Source: Sphingomonas koreensis
GTDB lineage: Bacteria > Pseudomonadota > Alphaproteobacteria > Sphingomonadales > Sphingomonadaceae
Length of the DNA: 64,000 bases
Direction of reading: 5' to 3'
NCBI RefSeq assembly: GCF_002797435.1
Contig: NZ_PGEN01000001.1
Location: 3,098,501 to 3,162,500 of the forward strand
Position 1 is the stretch's first letter; every line of letters begins with the position of its first letter. The translations under genes and the position numbers were made by a program. The notes below the pieces were generated by a model. That model was given only the letters and a program-made list of their open reading frames with translations. It did no database searches and had not been told where the DNA came from. Below are positions 35,620-45,139 of this stretch, piece by piece.

Positions 35620-35634
35620 ATTATCGATGATAAT
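35620..35634. promoter_or_regulatory. LysR-type operator ATTATC-GAT-GATAAT
   Basis: A perfect 6-bp inverted repeat with a 3-base centre, containing the T-N11-A rule of LysR sites (T35621, A35633). It lies 13 bases from the lysR start and about 100 bases from the exporter start, in an AT-rich patch. Confidence 0.65.
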
Positions 35635-35732
35635 GAATACCAGAAAATAAAATCATTTCCGTCATCGTTGTCCCTTTCCCAGATAGCGCACCACCCGGGC
35701 AGACGCGCCCGCACATGCGAAAGGTGCCACCC

Positions 35733-37247
35733 ATGTCCCGCCATCCAGCCAGCAAGAACATGCTGGCCCTGCTTGCAACCTGCCTCGGCGCGCTGATGTT
35801 CGGGCTGGAGATCACCAGCGTGCCGGTGATCCTGCCCAATCTGGAACGGGCCCTTCATGGCGACTTTCAGGGCCTTCAATGGGTCATGAACGCCTATACG
35901 CTCGCCTGCACCACGGTGCTGATGGCGACCGGAACGCTTGCGGACCGCTTCGGCCGCAAGCGTGTCTTCATGATCAGTGTCGCGGCCTTTGGCGCCACCT
36001 CCGTGCTTTGCGGCCTTGCTGATAGTATGGCGCTGCTGATCGCCGGGCGGTTCCTTCAGGGGCTGGCGGGCGGGGCGATGCTGATCTGCTCGATCGCGCT
36101 CCTCTCGCACCAGTTCCAAGATGCGCGCGACCGCAGCCGCGCCTTCGCGGCCTGGGGGGTGGTGTCGGGCATCGGCCTTGGCTTCGGCCCGCTCGTCGGG
36201 AGCGCGATCATTGCGCTGACCGGCTGGGAATGGATCTTTCTCGTCCATGCCCCGATCGCGGTCCTGACGCTGGCCATCGCCGCGAGCGCCATCACCGAAT
36301 CCCGCGATCCTGAGGCGAAGCGCCTTGACGTCGCCGGGATCGCGACGCTGTCGCTGGCGGTGTTCGGGCTCGTCTATGTCATCACCCAGGGTGCTGCACT
36401 GGGTCTGACCGCCTCTGTCGCGATCGCGGCCGCCACAATATTCTGCTTCGTCGTCTTCCTGGTTGCGGAACGGCGGCAGGCGCATCCGATGTTCGACTTC
36501 TCCGTGTTCCGGAATCGCAGTTTCTCCGGCGCGATCCTGGGCTGCATCGCGATGAACACCAGCTACTGGCCGTTCATGATCTATCTGCCGATCTACCTTC
36601 AGAGCGGTCTTGGATATGATCCGTTCAGCGCCGGATTGTGCCTGCTCGCTTATACGTTGCCAGCGTTGGTGTTTCCGCCTTTGGGGGAGCGCATGTCCCT
36701 CCGTTATGGGGCCGGCGTCGTCATCCCGTTGGGTCTCGCCACCATCGGACTTGGCTTCATGGCGATGAAGCTCGGCAGCATGGCGGCGCAACCGGGCTGG
36801 CTGACGATGCTCCCGGGCCTGTTGCTGGCCGGGATCGGGATCGGCATCACCAACACGCCGGTGACCAACACCACTACCGCATCCGTATCCCCGAGCCGGG
36901 CCGGGATGGCGTCCGGCATCGACATGAGCGCGCGGCTGGTCACATTGGCGGTCAACATCGCGGTGATGGGCATCCTGCTCGTCCATGGAATCGCCGCGGC
37001 CTTGCAACGGGCTGCTTCCGGGCCGGTCGCGTTCTCCGAATTGCGGGCGGCTGCAGAGGCCATCGCCGCGGGCAACGGCGAAGCGCTCGCGGCCGATGTG
37101 CCCGGTGCTGCGGTCCAGCAGGCCCTGTCCGCCGGCTTCGGTCTCGTCATGACCTATGGAGGTATAGGGGCCTGGATTCTGGCCGGGCTGAGCTTCCTCC
37201 TCTTCCGCGCGGGCGCACGCCCGGCCCGGAAGCAATGTGCGGCGTGA
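35733..37247 (+). CDS. MFS drug exporter, DHA2 (EmrB/QacA) type
   Basis: 504 residues with about 14 hydrophobic helices. Motif A appears as GTLADRFGRKRVFM and motif C as the AWGVVSGIGLGFGPLVGS segment. The family exports drugs or small toxic compounds by proton antiport. No EmrA-like adaptor is adjacent. ATG 35733 with AAGG at 9 bases is preferred over ATG 35715. It is divergent from the LysR regulator. Confidence 0.88.
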   Translation: MSRHPASKNMLALLATCLGALMFGLEITSVPVILPNLERALHGDFQGLQWVMNAYTLACTTVLMATGTLADRFGRKRVFMISVAAFGATSVLCGLADSMALLIAGRFLQGLAGGAMLICSIALLSHQFQDARDRSRAFAAWGVVSGIGLGFGPLVGSAIIALTGWEWIFLVHAPIAVLTLAIAASAITESRDPEAKRLDVAGIATLSLAVFGLVYVITQGAALGLTASVAIAAATIFCFVVFLVAERRQAHPMFDFSVFRNRSFSGAILGCIAMNTSYWPFMIYLPIYLQSGLGYDPFSAGLCLLAYTLPALVFPPLGERMSLRYGAGVVIPLGLATIGLGFMAMKLGSMAAQPGWLTMLPGLLLAGIGIGITNTPVTNTTTASVSPSRAGMASGIDMSARLVTLAVNIAVMGILLVHGIAAALQRAASGPVAFSELRAAAEAIAAGNGEALAADVPGAAVQQALSAGFGLVMTYGGIGAWILAGLSFLLFRAGARPARKQCAA

Positions 37248-37430
37248 ATGGCTCCGAAAGCCGTGGCGTCGGCCTGCAGACCACTTGAGGGAAACCCCGG
37301 CGAAGCGACGGTTGGCCGCGCTGGCTTCTGCGCTTGCGGGGCAACAGACGGCGTAGGGACCATGGGGGCTTCGCGAAAGGGAGGATGCGAATGGCACTCA
37401 TGCGGACATTCTCTGATCAGCAAATTGAGT

Positions 37431-37459
37431 TTGACAATTTTCAAAACAGGACATCAAAT
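37431..37459 (+). promoter_or_regulatory. Sigma-70-type promoter upstream of the dipeptidase
   Basis: A consensus -35 TTGACA (37431-37436) is followed by a 17-base spacer and TCAAAT (37454-37459, 4 of 6 match). A TTGA-N6-TCAA dyad overlaps the -35 box and could be an operator. The predicted leader to the ATG at 37648 is about 180 bases. Apart from this, 37248-37647 holds no gene I can support. Confidence 0.55.
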
Positions 37460-37647
37460 GCCTGTGCGGGGCCCTTGGCGTTCAGGCCTTTGGCGGACGT
37501 CTGATCGCAATCCGCTGATGCAGTTCGCAGCGCACTGGGGAGGGATGGGGGTTTGCTCCGCTGGACGGCCGGCCTGTCCTGCTCACCCGAACGGCGGCGC
37601 CGGCAGACGAGATGCCGTGCGGCGCGGAAAGGAATCGAGGAGTGGAG

Positions 37648-38799
37648 ATGCAAATGGACAGGAGAATTTCCCGGCGCCGGGTTCTTGGCTGCGGTGCTGC
37701 GACCCTTGCCACGGCGGCGGGCTTCCCGATGATCAACTTTGGGGAGTATCGACTCCACGCGGCCTCACCCAAGACCTATTCGAAGCGGACGATCGATCTG
37801 GTGCGCCGGTCGCTGGTGATCGATATGCTGGCGCCGATCAAGCTCGACTTCCGCCCCGACTATTTCGCGGCGCCGCTGAGCGAGAAGGATGCCGCCGAAT
37901 TCCGCGCCAGCGGCATCACCGGCTTCCACAACGCCGTCGGTGTCGGCGGAAAGGACGCCCGTGCCAGCGTGCTCGAATGGATGAACGGCTGGCAGGGCTT
38001 TGTCGGCCGCAATTCGCACGTCTTCTCGCTGGTCGGCCCTGCCAGCGACCTCGATCGCGCCAAGCGGGAGGGCAAATGCGCGGTGATCATGGGTCTGCAG
38101 AACTCGGATCACTTCGACACCGTCGCTGATGTGAAGACCTTCTACCAGCTGGGCCAGCGCTGTTCGCAGCTCACCTATAACAGCCAGAACCGGCTGGGGT
38201 CGGGCAGCACCGACCGGGTGGATGGCGGCATCAGCGACTATGGCGCGGCGATCATCAAGGCGATGAACGAGGTCGGCATGCTGGTCGACGTCTCGCACTC
38301 GGGCGACAAGACCACGCTCGACGCGATCGACATCTCGACCAAGCCGATCGCGATCACGCACAGCAACTGCCGCGCGCTCAACGATCACCCCCGGCTGAAG
38401 CGCGACGAGGCGATCCTGGCGCTGGGCAAGAAGCAGGGTGTGATGGGCATCACCGGCGTGCGCAATTTCGTCAGCGCCAGGGAGCCAACCACGATCGTCG
38501 AGATGGTCAATCACATCGACCATGTCGTGAAGCTGATCGGGATCGACCATGTCGGCATCGGATCCGATGCCGATCTCAACGGCTATGACGACATGCCCGC
38601 CGATCAGTACAAGATGCTGAAGGGCGGCTACAAGGAAAGCTATGCCTTCCGCGACAAGCTGGACACCGACGGGTTCGACCAGCCGATGAAGATGTACGAC
38701 CTGACCGAAGAGCTCATCCGCCGCAACTATTCGGACGCCAACATCGCCGCCATTCTCGGCGGCAACTTCCGGCGCCTGCTGGGCGACACCTGGATCTGA
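37648..38799 (+). CDS. Tat-exported M19 (membrane dipeptidase) family protein with altered metal ligands
   Basis: 383 residues. It starts with a twin-arginine signal (RRISRRRVLG at 5-14) and a hydrophobic stretch to about 40. The M19 fold is shown by VDVSHSG (H217), ITHSNC (H238), DHPRLKRDE, DHVGIGSDAD (D307) and GGNFRRLL. Against renal dipeptidase, the first-zinc HxD is replaced by the IDML region (58-61) and the bridging glutamate by Q151 in MGLQNSD. Activity as a binuclear zinc dipeptidase is therefore doubtful; it may use one metal or a different substrate. ATG 37648 follows GAGGAG at 6 bases. The convergent D-aminoacylase gene and downstream hydrolase suggest peptide or D-amino-acid use. 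Confidence 0.85.
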   Translation: MQMDRRISRRRVLGCGAATLATAAGFPMINFGEYRLHAASPKTYSKRTIDLVRRSLVIDMLAPIKLDFRPDYFAAPLSEKDAAEFRASGITGFHNAVGVGGKDARASVLEWMNGWQGFVGRNSHVFSLVGPASDLDRAKREGKCAVIMGLQNSDHFDTVADVKTFYQLGQRCSQLTYNSQNRLGSGSTDRVDGGISDYGAAIIKAMNEVGMLVDVSHSGDKTTLDAIDISTKPIAITHSNCRALNDHPRLKRDEAILALGKKQGVMGITGVRNFVSAREPTTIVEMVNHIDHVVKLIGIDHVGIGSDADLNGYDDMPADQYKMLKGGYKESYAFRDKLDTDGFDQPMKMYDLTEELIRRNYSDANIAAILGGNFRRLLGDTWI

Positions 38800-38807
38800 T
38801 CCCAAGC

Positions 38808-38832
38808 GGGGGAAGGCGGCTCGCCTTCCCCC
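38808..38832. terminator. Bidirectional terminator between convergent genes
   Basis: A 10-bp perfect stem GGGGGAAGGC / GCCTTCCCCC with a 5-base loop lies 8 bases after the dipeptidase stop and 24 bases before the end of the convergent aminoacylase gene. Confidence 0.75.
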
Positions 38833-38856
38833 AAGATGGCGTTCGCGCTGCGCGGT

Positions 38857-40377
38857 TCAGCGCTTCGCGACCCCGGTGATCGCCTCGCCGGGGAACATCC
38901 CTGCCACCAGCTTGCCGTCGCGCACGACGGGCTGGCCGTTGACGAGCACATGGCGGATGCCGGCCGACGCCTGCATCGGCTTCTCGAATGTCGCCACGTC
39001 GGCGACGGTGGCGGGATCGAAGATGGTGATGTCCGCGTCGGCGCCCACCTTCACGCGCCCTTTCCGTGCCATTTGCGGCGACACGGCCTCTAGCCGCTGG
39101 GCCGGCATCAGCGCCATCTTGCGCAGCGCGGCCATCAGCCCCAGCGTCTTGCGCTCGCGAACATAGCGGCCGAGCACCCGGCCATAGGTGCCGGCGCCGC
39201 GCGGATGCTCGCCCGAGGTGACCCACGGCATGCCGTCCGATGCGATCGAGATTTCGGGTTCGGCGATGATCGCATCGACCACGTCTTCCGGGATCATATG
39301 GACCACGACGGCGGCGTTGGGCTGCTCTCGGCGATAGCGTTCGAAACTGTCCTTGGTCAGCCGCTCGCCGGTCGCGGGCCATTGCAGATCGCCGAAGCTG
39401 ATACCCGAACGCTCCTGCCAGCCATCCCGGAAGAATTCCGATCCGATCGATGTGCTGCCCGCGGTGTAGGGATAGGCTTCGGACGTGATGTCGAGCCCGC
39501 GCTGGCGCGCGCGCTTCACCATGTCGATCAGGACCGGCGTATCGCGCAGGCCGGTCGAATGGAGGTGGACGATCTGGAGCGGAGCGCCTGTCACCGCGGC
39601 ATTGGCGATCACTTCCTGTGCCACCGCGATCGGCACGCCGGGGGCAGGATCGAGCGGGCGGCTGCGGACATGGACGAAAACCGGCGCGCGCGTCGCCGCC
39701 GCGGCCTTGAAGATGTCGTAGATCTCGCTGCGGCCCGCACCCGGCGTATATTCGATGCCGAGGCCGTAACCCAGTGCGCCGGCCGCGACCTCGCGATCGA
39801 GCGCCGCAACGATAGCGCGCTGCTGCTCGGGTGTCGCAGGTGCGGTATAGGCGCGGCGGTCGCGCGACCCGGCGTCCGGATTGATCGCACCATGGCCTGA
39901 ACACGGCGCGTTGCTGATCACTTCCCGCCGCGCGCACTGGTGCGATGCGGTCGCACCGAAATTGACGAGCGCCTTGCCCGACAGCGCGGCCAGGAAGGGC
40001 GCGATCGGCATGGCGCCGCCCTCCGCATCGATCGCGGTCGTGACGCCGTCCAGGACCTGATAATATTCGCCCTTCGGGTTTTGCCCATGGGCGTGGAGAT
40101 CGACGAAACCGGGCGCGACCACCAGGTTGGCCGCGTCGATGGTGCGGCGCCCCTTGAGCTTCGCGGTGCTGATGGTTGCGATGCTCCGGCCATTGATCCC
40201 GACATTGGCGACTTCATCGCGCCCGCTTTCGGGGTCCATCACCCGGCCATTGGCGATCACGATGTCATAGGTCTGCGCGGCGGATTCGCCTCCGGTCTGT
40301 GCCTGCAGCGGGTGTGCGACTCCGGTAGCGGCGAGCAGCAACGGGAAGACCGCGAGACGAAGTTTCTGATTCGACAT
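38857..40377 (-). CDS. D-aminoacylase / N-acyl-D-amino-acid deacylase-like amidohydrolase
   Basis: 506 residues. A signal peptide (1-~27, LQAQ) precedes an amidohydrolase fold: an N-terminal beta-sandwich (YDIVIANGRVMDPESG), the metal motif HxH at H95/H97 in DLHAHG, the EAYPYTAGST block, the ASDGMPW aspartate segment, and a C-terminal GADADITIFDP strand. The family removes acyl groups from N-acyl-D-amino acids or acts on related amides. The exported location fits scavenging. It faces the dipeptidase across a shared terminator and is divergent from the serine hydrolase gene. Confidence 0.9.
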   Translation of the reverse strand: MSNQKLRLAVFPLLLAATGVAHPLQAQTGGESAAQTYDIVIANGRVMDPESGRDEVANVGINGRSIATISTAKLKGRRTIDAANLVVAPGFVDLHAHGQNPKGEYYQVLDGVTTAIDAEGGAMPIAPFLAALSGKALVNFGATASHQCARREVISNAPCSGHGAINPDAGSRDRRAYTAPATPEQQRAIVAALDREVAAGALGYGLGIEYTPGAGRSEIYDIFKAAAATRAPVFVHVRSRPLDPAPGVPIAVAQEVIANAAVTGAPLQIVHLHSTGLRDTPVLIDMVKRARQRGLDITSEAYPYTAGSTSIGSEFFRDGWQERSGISFGDLQWPATGERLTKDSFERYRREQPNAAVVVHMIPEDVVDAIIAEPEISIASDGMPWVTSGEHPRGAGTYGRVLGRYVRERKTLGLMAALRKMALMPAQRLEAVSPQMARKGRVKVGADADITIFDPATVADVATFEKPMQASAGIRHVLVNGQPVVRDGKLVAGMFPGEAITGVAKR

Positions 40378-40556
40378 GGAAAACCCTCCTAAGACTCTGG
40401 CGCGCGTTGCTAGTCAGTGTATGAACCGCGCCAGCCGGCCTCACCTTCTTTCTCCGATTGGAATATTCACTGCGAAACTCGACATTGCAAGGATGAATGA
40501 TTTTCTAATAAATTATGAAAATACAATGTTTTACAAAGCGACCGCAGTAGATTTGC

Positions 40557-40574
40557 ATATCTGAGAATATCTGA
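40557..40574. repeat. Tandem 8-bp direct repeat in a divergent promoter region
   Basis: ATATCTGA occurs twice, separated by two bases, in the AT-rich part of the 256-base gap between the aminoacylase and serine hydrolase genes. A 10-base period is compatible with regulator binding on one DNA face. No other clear motif is seen in 40378-40633. Confidence 0.35.
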
Positions 40575-40633
40575 TAGGAAAATAAAGTCCCGATGCGGAG
40601 CGTAAAAGCCGCGCGAGATATGGGGAGAGCCGG

Positions 40634-42136
40634 ATGAACTACGGGTTTAGTGCGCGGTCCAAATCCTTGGCGGGGACGGCGATCGTTCTTTCGCTCCTGT
40701 TTGGTGCGCCCGTTTCAACGATGGCGCAGACTGACCCGGCGCAGGCGGCGAGGAGTTCGATCGACCCGGCGAGGCTCGCCGGTCTCGGTGAATTCGTCGA
40801 CGGCGTGATGGCCCAGCAGATCGCGACGCGCGAGATCGCCGGCGCGGTCGTCACCGTCGTCGCGAACGGCAAGATTCTATTCTCCCGCGGCTATGGCTAT
40901 GCCGATATCGAGCGCAACATCCCGGTCGATGGCGAGCGGACGCTGTTCCGTCCGGGGTCGGTCTCGAAGCTGTTCACCTGGACGGCGCTGATGCAGCAGG
41001 TCGAGCTGGGCAGGGTGAAGCTCGACGATCCGATCGACAAATATCTCGATTTCACCATCCCGGCGAACGGCCGGACCCGTCCGATTCTGATCCGGCATCT
41101 GCTCGATCACACCCCCGGCTTCGAGGACCTGGGCGGGATCACCGCGGAGTCGGTTTCGGGCCTGATCCCGCTCGACACCTTCCTCAAGAACCCGAAGAAT
41201 ATCCCCGCGCGCGTGCGGGAGCCAGGCGTCGAGACCTCCTATTCAAACTATGGCTCGGCGATCGCGGGCTACATCGTCCAGCGGGTCTCGGGCGAGGCAT
41301 TTGCAGACTATATCGACAGGCACATCTTCGATCCGCTCGGCATGACGAGCGCGACCTTTCGCGAGCCGTTGACGGGTGAGCGCGCCGCGAACATGGCGAC
41401 CGGCTACAAGCTGGTCGATGGCAAACTCGTCGCCAAGCCCTTCGAACTTTACTCGAACATCATGCCCGCGGGGTCGGCCTCGGCGAGCGGCCCGGACCTC
41501 GCCCGTTTCATGCTCGCGCATCTGGGCGACGGCCGGCTTGGCAATGTCCGGATCCTGAAACCTGAAACGATGCGGCTGATGCGCACCAGCCTGACCCGCA
41601 ACGCGCCTTCGCTCCAGCCGATGGCGCATGGCTATATGGTGTTGCGCGAACAAGGGCCTCGCCTGATCGGGCATGGCGGGAATACCGCCGACTTCCATTC
41701 CTATATGGTCCTGGCGCCCGAAGCGAACTTCGCCTTCTTCGTCTCCACTACCGGTGGCCAGGGCAGCTATGGCGGCCGTACCGAACTGATGAACGCGATC
41801 ATCGGTCGCGTCTTCCCGGCCGCGCCCGCACCGCGCTGGACCGGCAAGGCCGCACCCGCCGCCGGGTCCTATCGCACCAATCGGCGCACCTATAGCGAGA
41901 CGCCCAACCCGGCCTACGACATCAAGGTCACGGCACAGGGGGAGCATGGCCTGGTCACCGAAGCCGGCGGCAGCAAGACCTATTGGGAGCAGATCGGCCC
42001 CGAACTCTACGAACAGGTGACGGGGGCGCGGGCGGGCGGGCCCTATGAACGGCTGCAATTCTACGGCCCTGCCGACGACCGCAAATTGTCGTTCGGCTCG
42101 CAGCCGCACGTGCTCTTCCGGCTGGTGAAGCCGTGA
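40634..42136 (+). CDS. Serine hydrolase of the beta-lactamase/penicillin-binding (S12) family
   Basis: 500 residues. After a signal peptide (1-~31), the catalytic motifs are SxxK at S109-V-S-K112, YSN at 203-205, and an H347-G-G in place of the KTG triad, as in class C-like esterases and D-peptidases. A C-terminal extension of ~110 residues forms a separate small domain. It may be a D-aminopeptidase, D,D-peptidase or esterase; the neighbours favour peptide processing. It starts with a GGGGAGAG site and lies 156 bases upstream of a TonB-dependent receptor. Confidence 0.88.
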   Translation: MNYGFSARSKSLAGTAIVLSLLFGAPVSTMAQTDPAQAARSSIDPARLAGLGEFVDGVMAQQIATREIAGAVVTVVANGKILFSRGYGYADIERNIPVDGERTLFRPGSVSKLFTWTALMQQVELGRVKLDDPIDKYLDFTIPANGRTRPILIRHLLDHTPGFEDLGGITAESVSGLIPLDTFLKNPKNIPARVREPGVETSYSNYGSAIAGYIVQRVSGEAFADYIDRHIFDPLGMTSATFREPLTGERAANMATGYKLVDGKLVAKPFELYSNIMPAGSASASGPDLARFMLAHLGDGRLGNVRILKPETMRLMRTSLTRNAPSLQPMAHGYMVLREQGPRLIGHGGNTADFHSYMVLAPEANFAFFVSTTGGQGSYGGRTELMNAIIGRVFPAAPAPRWTGKAAPAAGSYRTNRRTYSETPNPAYDIKVTAQGEHGLVTEAGGSKTYWEQIGPELYEQVTGARAGGPYERLQFYGPADDRKLSFGSQPHVLFRLVKP

Positions 42137-42142
42137 CTGCCC

Positions 42143-42165
42143 GCCGGTGGCGGCAAGCCACCGGC
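42143..42165 (+). terminator. Hairpin after the serine hydrolase gene
   Basis: A 9-bp perfect stem GCCGGTGGC / GCCACCGGC with a 5-base loop, 7 bases after the stop. A second hairpin, CGGGCCG / CGGCCCG (42182-42202), follows. Neither has a U tract; together they may stop or attenuate transcription before the receptor gene. Confidence 0.5.
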
Positions 42166-42292
42166 ACGTTCGAAACCTGATCGGGCCGGATGTTTCGGCC
42201 CGACGCCCGGTGTCGGCCAGGTCAGGCCGCACCGCGCGCAAGGCTCATATGGCGAGTCCGTTCGCGGCGCCACGCATAGAGGGAACCGTCGC

Positions 42293-45031
42293 ATGATTTC
42301 TCCCCGACCCCATCGTCACATTCGCTTCCGCAGCAGCGCCTTAGCGCTCGGCGCCGCGCTCGCCTTCGCGGCCCCCGCGTTCGCGCAGGATGTGCCGGAA
42401 GAGGCTGAGTCCGCACCATCCGAAGTCGTCATCACCGGCTCGCGCATCAGCACCGCCGGTTTCGAGGCAGCGACCCCGACGACCGTGATCGGTGCCGCCG
42501 AACTGCAGCAGGCCGGCCGCACCGACATCGCCGCCTCGCTCGCCGACCTCCCGCAATTCCGCCAGACGCAAAGCGCCACGTCGACCAACACACTCACCTC
42601 TTCCGGTCAGGCGCCCGCCGATCTTCGCGGCCTGGGTGCGGCGCGCACGCTGGTTCTGGTAAACAACCGCCGCAGCGTCAGTTCGGGCGACCTCCAGACC
42701 GTCCCCTATTCGCTGGTCAAGCAGATCGACGTCGTCACCGGCGGTGCATCGGCGGCCTATGGATCGGGGGCAGTCGCCGGCGTCGTCAACATCCTGCTGG
42801 ACGATAACAAGGAGGGCTTCGAGCTCGGCGCGCAGACCGGTATTTCCTCGCGCGGCGACGCCCAGAAATACCTGCTTGAAGGATCGGCCGGCATCAAGTT
42901 CGCCGATGGCCGCGGCCATTTCATGATCGGCGCCGACTATCTGAAGGACAAGGGCGTCACCCCCGGCAATGCGCGCCCGCGCATCGGTTCGGCGGGCTTC
43001 TTCCCGGATACCACCGGCAAGCTGGTCCCGACCGGCAATCTGCGCGAACTGACGCGCAGCGAGGGTGGCCTGATCCGTACCGGCGTTCTCGCTGGGCAGA
43101 CCTTCAATCCCGACGGCAGCCTGCGTCCCTTCCAGTTCGGCATCGTCCGCCCCGGCTCCGCATCGACGATGATCGGGGGCGAGGGCTACAACATCGATCA
43201 ATATCGTTCGCTGTCGGCACCGATCGAACGGACCAGCCTGTTCGCGCGCCTGAGCTATGACGTGACCGACAATCTGAAGGTCTGGGTCGACGGGAATTAC
43301 AACCGGGTCTCCGACAGGCGCCTGTTCTTCCCCGACCTTGGCGTTACTCAGCTCACCTTCTCGACCACCAACCCCTATCTGACCGCGGCGCAGCGTTCGG
43401 CCTTTGCTGCAGCGGGCGAGACCAGCTTCACCATGGGCCGCGTGCTGACCGACATGTCGATGGTGGACTACGACTATATGCGCGTGACCAAGCAGGGCTC
43501 GATCGGCTTCGACGGCACCTTCGGCGGCGGCAAGTGGCGCTATGGCGCGTTCTTCACCCATGGCGAACAGGAACAGGATCAGAGCCTTATCGGCCTGACC
43601 AAGAAGGCCGAGTTCGCCAGGGCGATCAACGCGGTGTCGAGCGGCGGATCGATCGTCTGTGCGGTGAATGCCGATGCGGACACCGCGAACAACGACGCTG
43701 CCTGCCGGCCACTCAACCTCTTCGGCTCGGGCCGCGCCGATCCGGCGGCGATCGCCTATGCGACCGGGACGTGGAACTCGGTGACGACGACCTGGCTCGA
43801 CCATGCCGGCGCCAGTATCAGCGGCGAGCCCTTCATGCTGTGGGACCTGCCGGTCTCGGTCGCCGCGGGCGTCGAATATCGCGAGGAATCCTTCCGCACG
43901 CTCTACGATGCGACCTCGCTGGCGAACAACTTCAACACGATCAACGGCGTCGATATCAGGAAGACCGGCAACAGTGTGAAGGAGGGCTTTGCCGAGGTCG
44001 ATATCCCGCTGCTCGCCAACCTGCCGATCGTGCAGAAACTGAGCTTCAACGGTGCGGTCCGGGTATCGGACTACAGCACCAGCGGCGCGATCTGGTCGTG
44101 GAAGCTGGGTGGAATCTGGGAGATCATCGACGGGCTGAAGATCCGCACGACCCGCTCGCGCGACATCCGTGCGCCTTCGCTGACCGAATTGTTCAGCCAG
44201 CGCTCGACCCTGTTCACCAATATCGCGGATTCGGGCCGTCCCAACAGCCCGCTGACGAACATCACGCTGTTCACTGGCGGCAACCCCGACCTTCGCCCGG
44301 AGATCGCCGACACGTTCACGGTCGGCGGCGTGATCCGTCCTGCCTTCTTCCGAGGATTCGACCTGTCGGTCGATTACTACAACATCAAGATCGACGACGT
44401 GATCACCACGCTTACCGCCCAGCAGATCGTCAATGGCTGCTACTCGCAGAACAATCAGGGTGCGTGCAGCCAGATCGTGCGCGACGGCAGCGGCGTGATG
44501 ACGTCGATCAACGCGGCCTATATCAACGTCGCGAGCTTCAAGAATACGGGCATCGATATCGAAGCCTCCTATCGCACCAAGCTGGATGGCATCGGCCTTG
44601 ACGGCCAGCTGAAGGTTCGCGCGATCGCCAACTATGTCGATCAAATGGTCGTCAACAACGGTGTCGTCGCGATCGACGGTGCGGGCTATCTCGGCTCCCA
44701 GGCCGGCTACCTCGTGCCCAAATGGCGCGGATCGCTGGCCTTCAACTATGAGAGCCAGGGCATGGGCGCCGATCTGCGGACGCGCTATGTCGGAAGTGGG
44801 GGCTTTGCGCCGGCCGCGGTACTCGCCAATCAGGATGCTCGGATCGACAGCCACATCTATGTCGATCTGGGTCTGCGCGCCTATATCCGGACGAGCGACA
44901 GGAACCGCCTGACGGTCTATGGCAGCGTTCAGAACCTGTTCGACCGCCAGCCGACGCTCGGCGCAGTCAGTTCGCCCTATCTCGACATCATCGGCCGGCA
45001 CTTCACCTTTGGCGTCCGCGCGAACTTCTGA
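42293..45031 (+). CDS. TonB-dependent outer membrane receptor
   Basis: 912 residues. Signal peptide (1-~32, AFAQ), a TonB-box-like region before EVVITGSRI, a plug domain (about 45-165, including ADLRGLGAARTLVLVNNRR and VVTGGASAAYGSGAVAGVVN), then a 22-strand barrel with a terminal aromatic end (FGVRANF). No STN domain, so no own signalling. The subfamily (IsR/oar-like, many with 'GSRI' after the TonB box) imports peptides, saccharides or other large nutrients; the adjacent hydrolases favour peptides or N-acyl amino acids. It is the only TonB-dependent receptor in the window. Confidence 0.93.
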   Translation: MISPRPHRHIRFRSSALALGAALAFAAPAFAQDVPEEAESAPSEVVITGSRISTAGFEAATPTTVIGAAELQQAGRTDIAASLADLPQFRQTQSATSTNTLTSSGQAPADLRGLGAARTLVLVNNRRSVSSGDLQTVPYSLVKQIDVVTGGASAAYGSGAVAGVVNILLDDNKEGFELGAQTGISSRGDAQKYLLEGSAGIKFADGRGHFMIGADYLKDKGVTPGNARPRIGSAGFFPDTTGKLVPTGNLRELTRSEGGLIRTGVLAGQTFNPDGSLRPFQFGIVRPGSASTMIGGEGYNIDQYRSLSAPIERTSLFARLSYDVTDNLKVWVDGNYNRVSDRRLFFPDLGVTQLTFSTTNPYLTAAQRSAFAAAGETSFTMGRVLTDMSMVDYDYMRVTKQGSIGFDGTFGGGKWRYGAFFTHGEQEQDQSLIGLTKKAEFARAINAVSSGGSIVCAVNADADTANNDAACRPLNLFGSGRADPAAIAYATGTWNSVTTTWLDHAGASISGEPFMLWDLPVSVAAGVEYREESFRTLYDATSLANNFNTINGVDIRKTGNSVKEGFAEVDIPLLANLPIVQKLSFNGAVRVSDYSTSGAIWSWKLGGIWEIIDGLKIRTTRSRDIRAPSLTELFSQRSTLFTNIADSGRPNSPLTNITLFTGGNPDLRPEIADTFTVGGVIRPAFFRGFDLSVDYYNIKIDDVITTLTAQQIVNGCYSQNNQGACSQIVRDGSGVMTSINAAYINVASFKNTGIDIEASYRTKLDGIGLDGQLKVRAIANYVDQMVVNNGVVAIDGAGYLGSQAGYLVPKWRGSLAFNYESQGMGADLRTRYVGSGGFAPAAVLANQDARIDSHIYVDLGLRAYIRTSDRNRLTVYGSVQNLFDRQPTLGAVSSPYLDIIGRHFTFGVRANF

Positions 45032-45044
45032 CAGGATCGCATCC

Positions 45045-45068
45045 GGGCCGGTCGACGTGGGCCGGCCC
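45045..45068 (+). terminator. GC-rich hairpin after the receptor gene
   Basis: GGGCCGG / CCGGCCC (7 bp) around a 10-base loop, starting 14 bases after the receptor stop. No U tract, so this is a weak candidate. Confidence 0.35.
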
Positions 45069-45139
45069 GCAAGGGTTCGAGTGCCCGCTGCCCGGTCAAG
45101 CGATGCGCTGGCAGCGTCCACCGAAGCGCAGCTGAAAGC

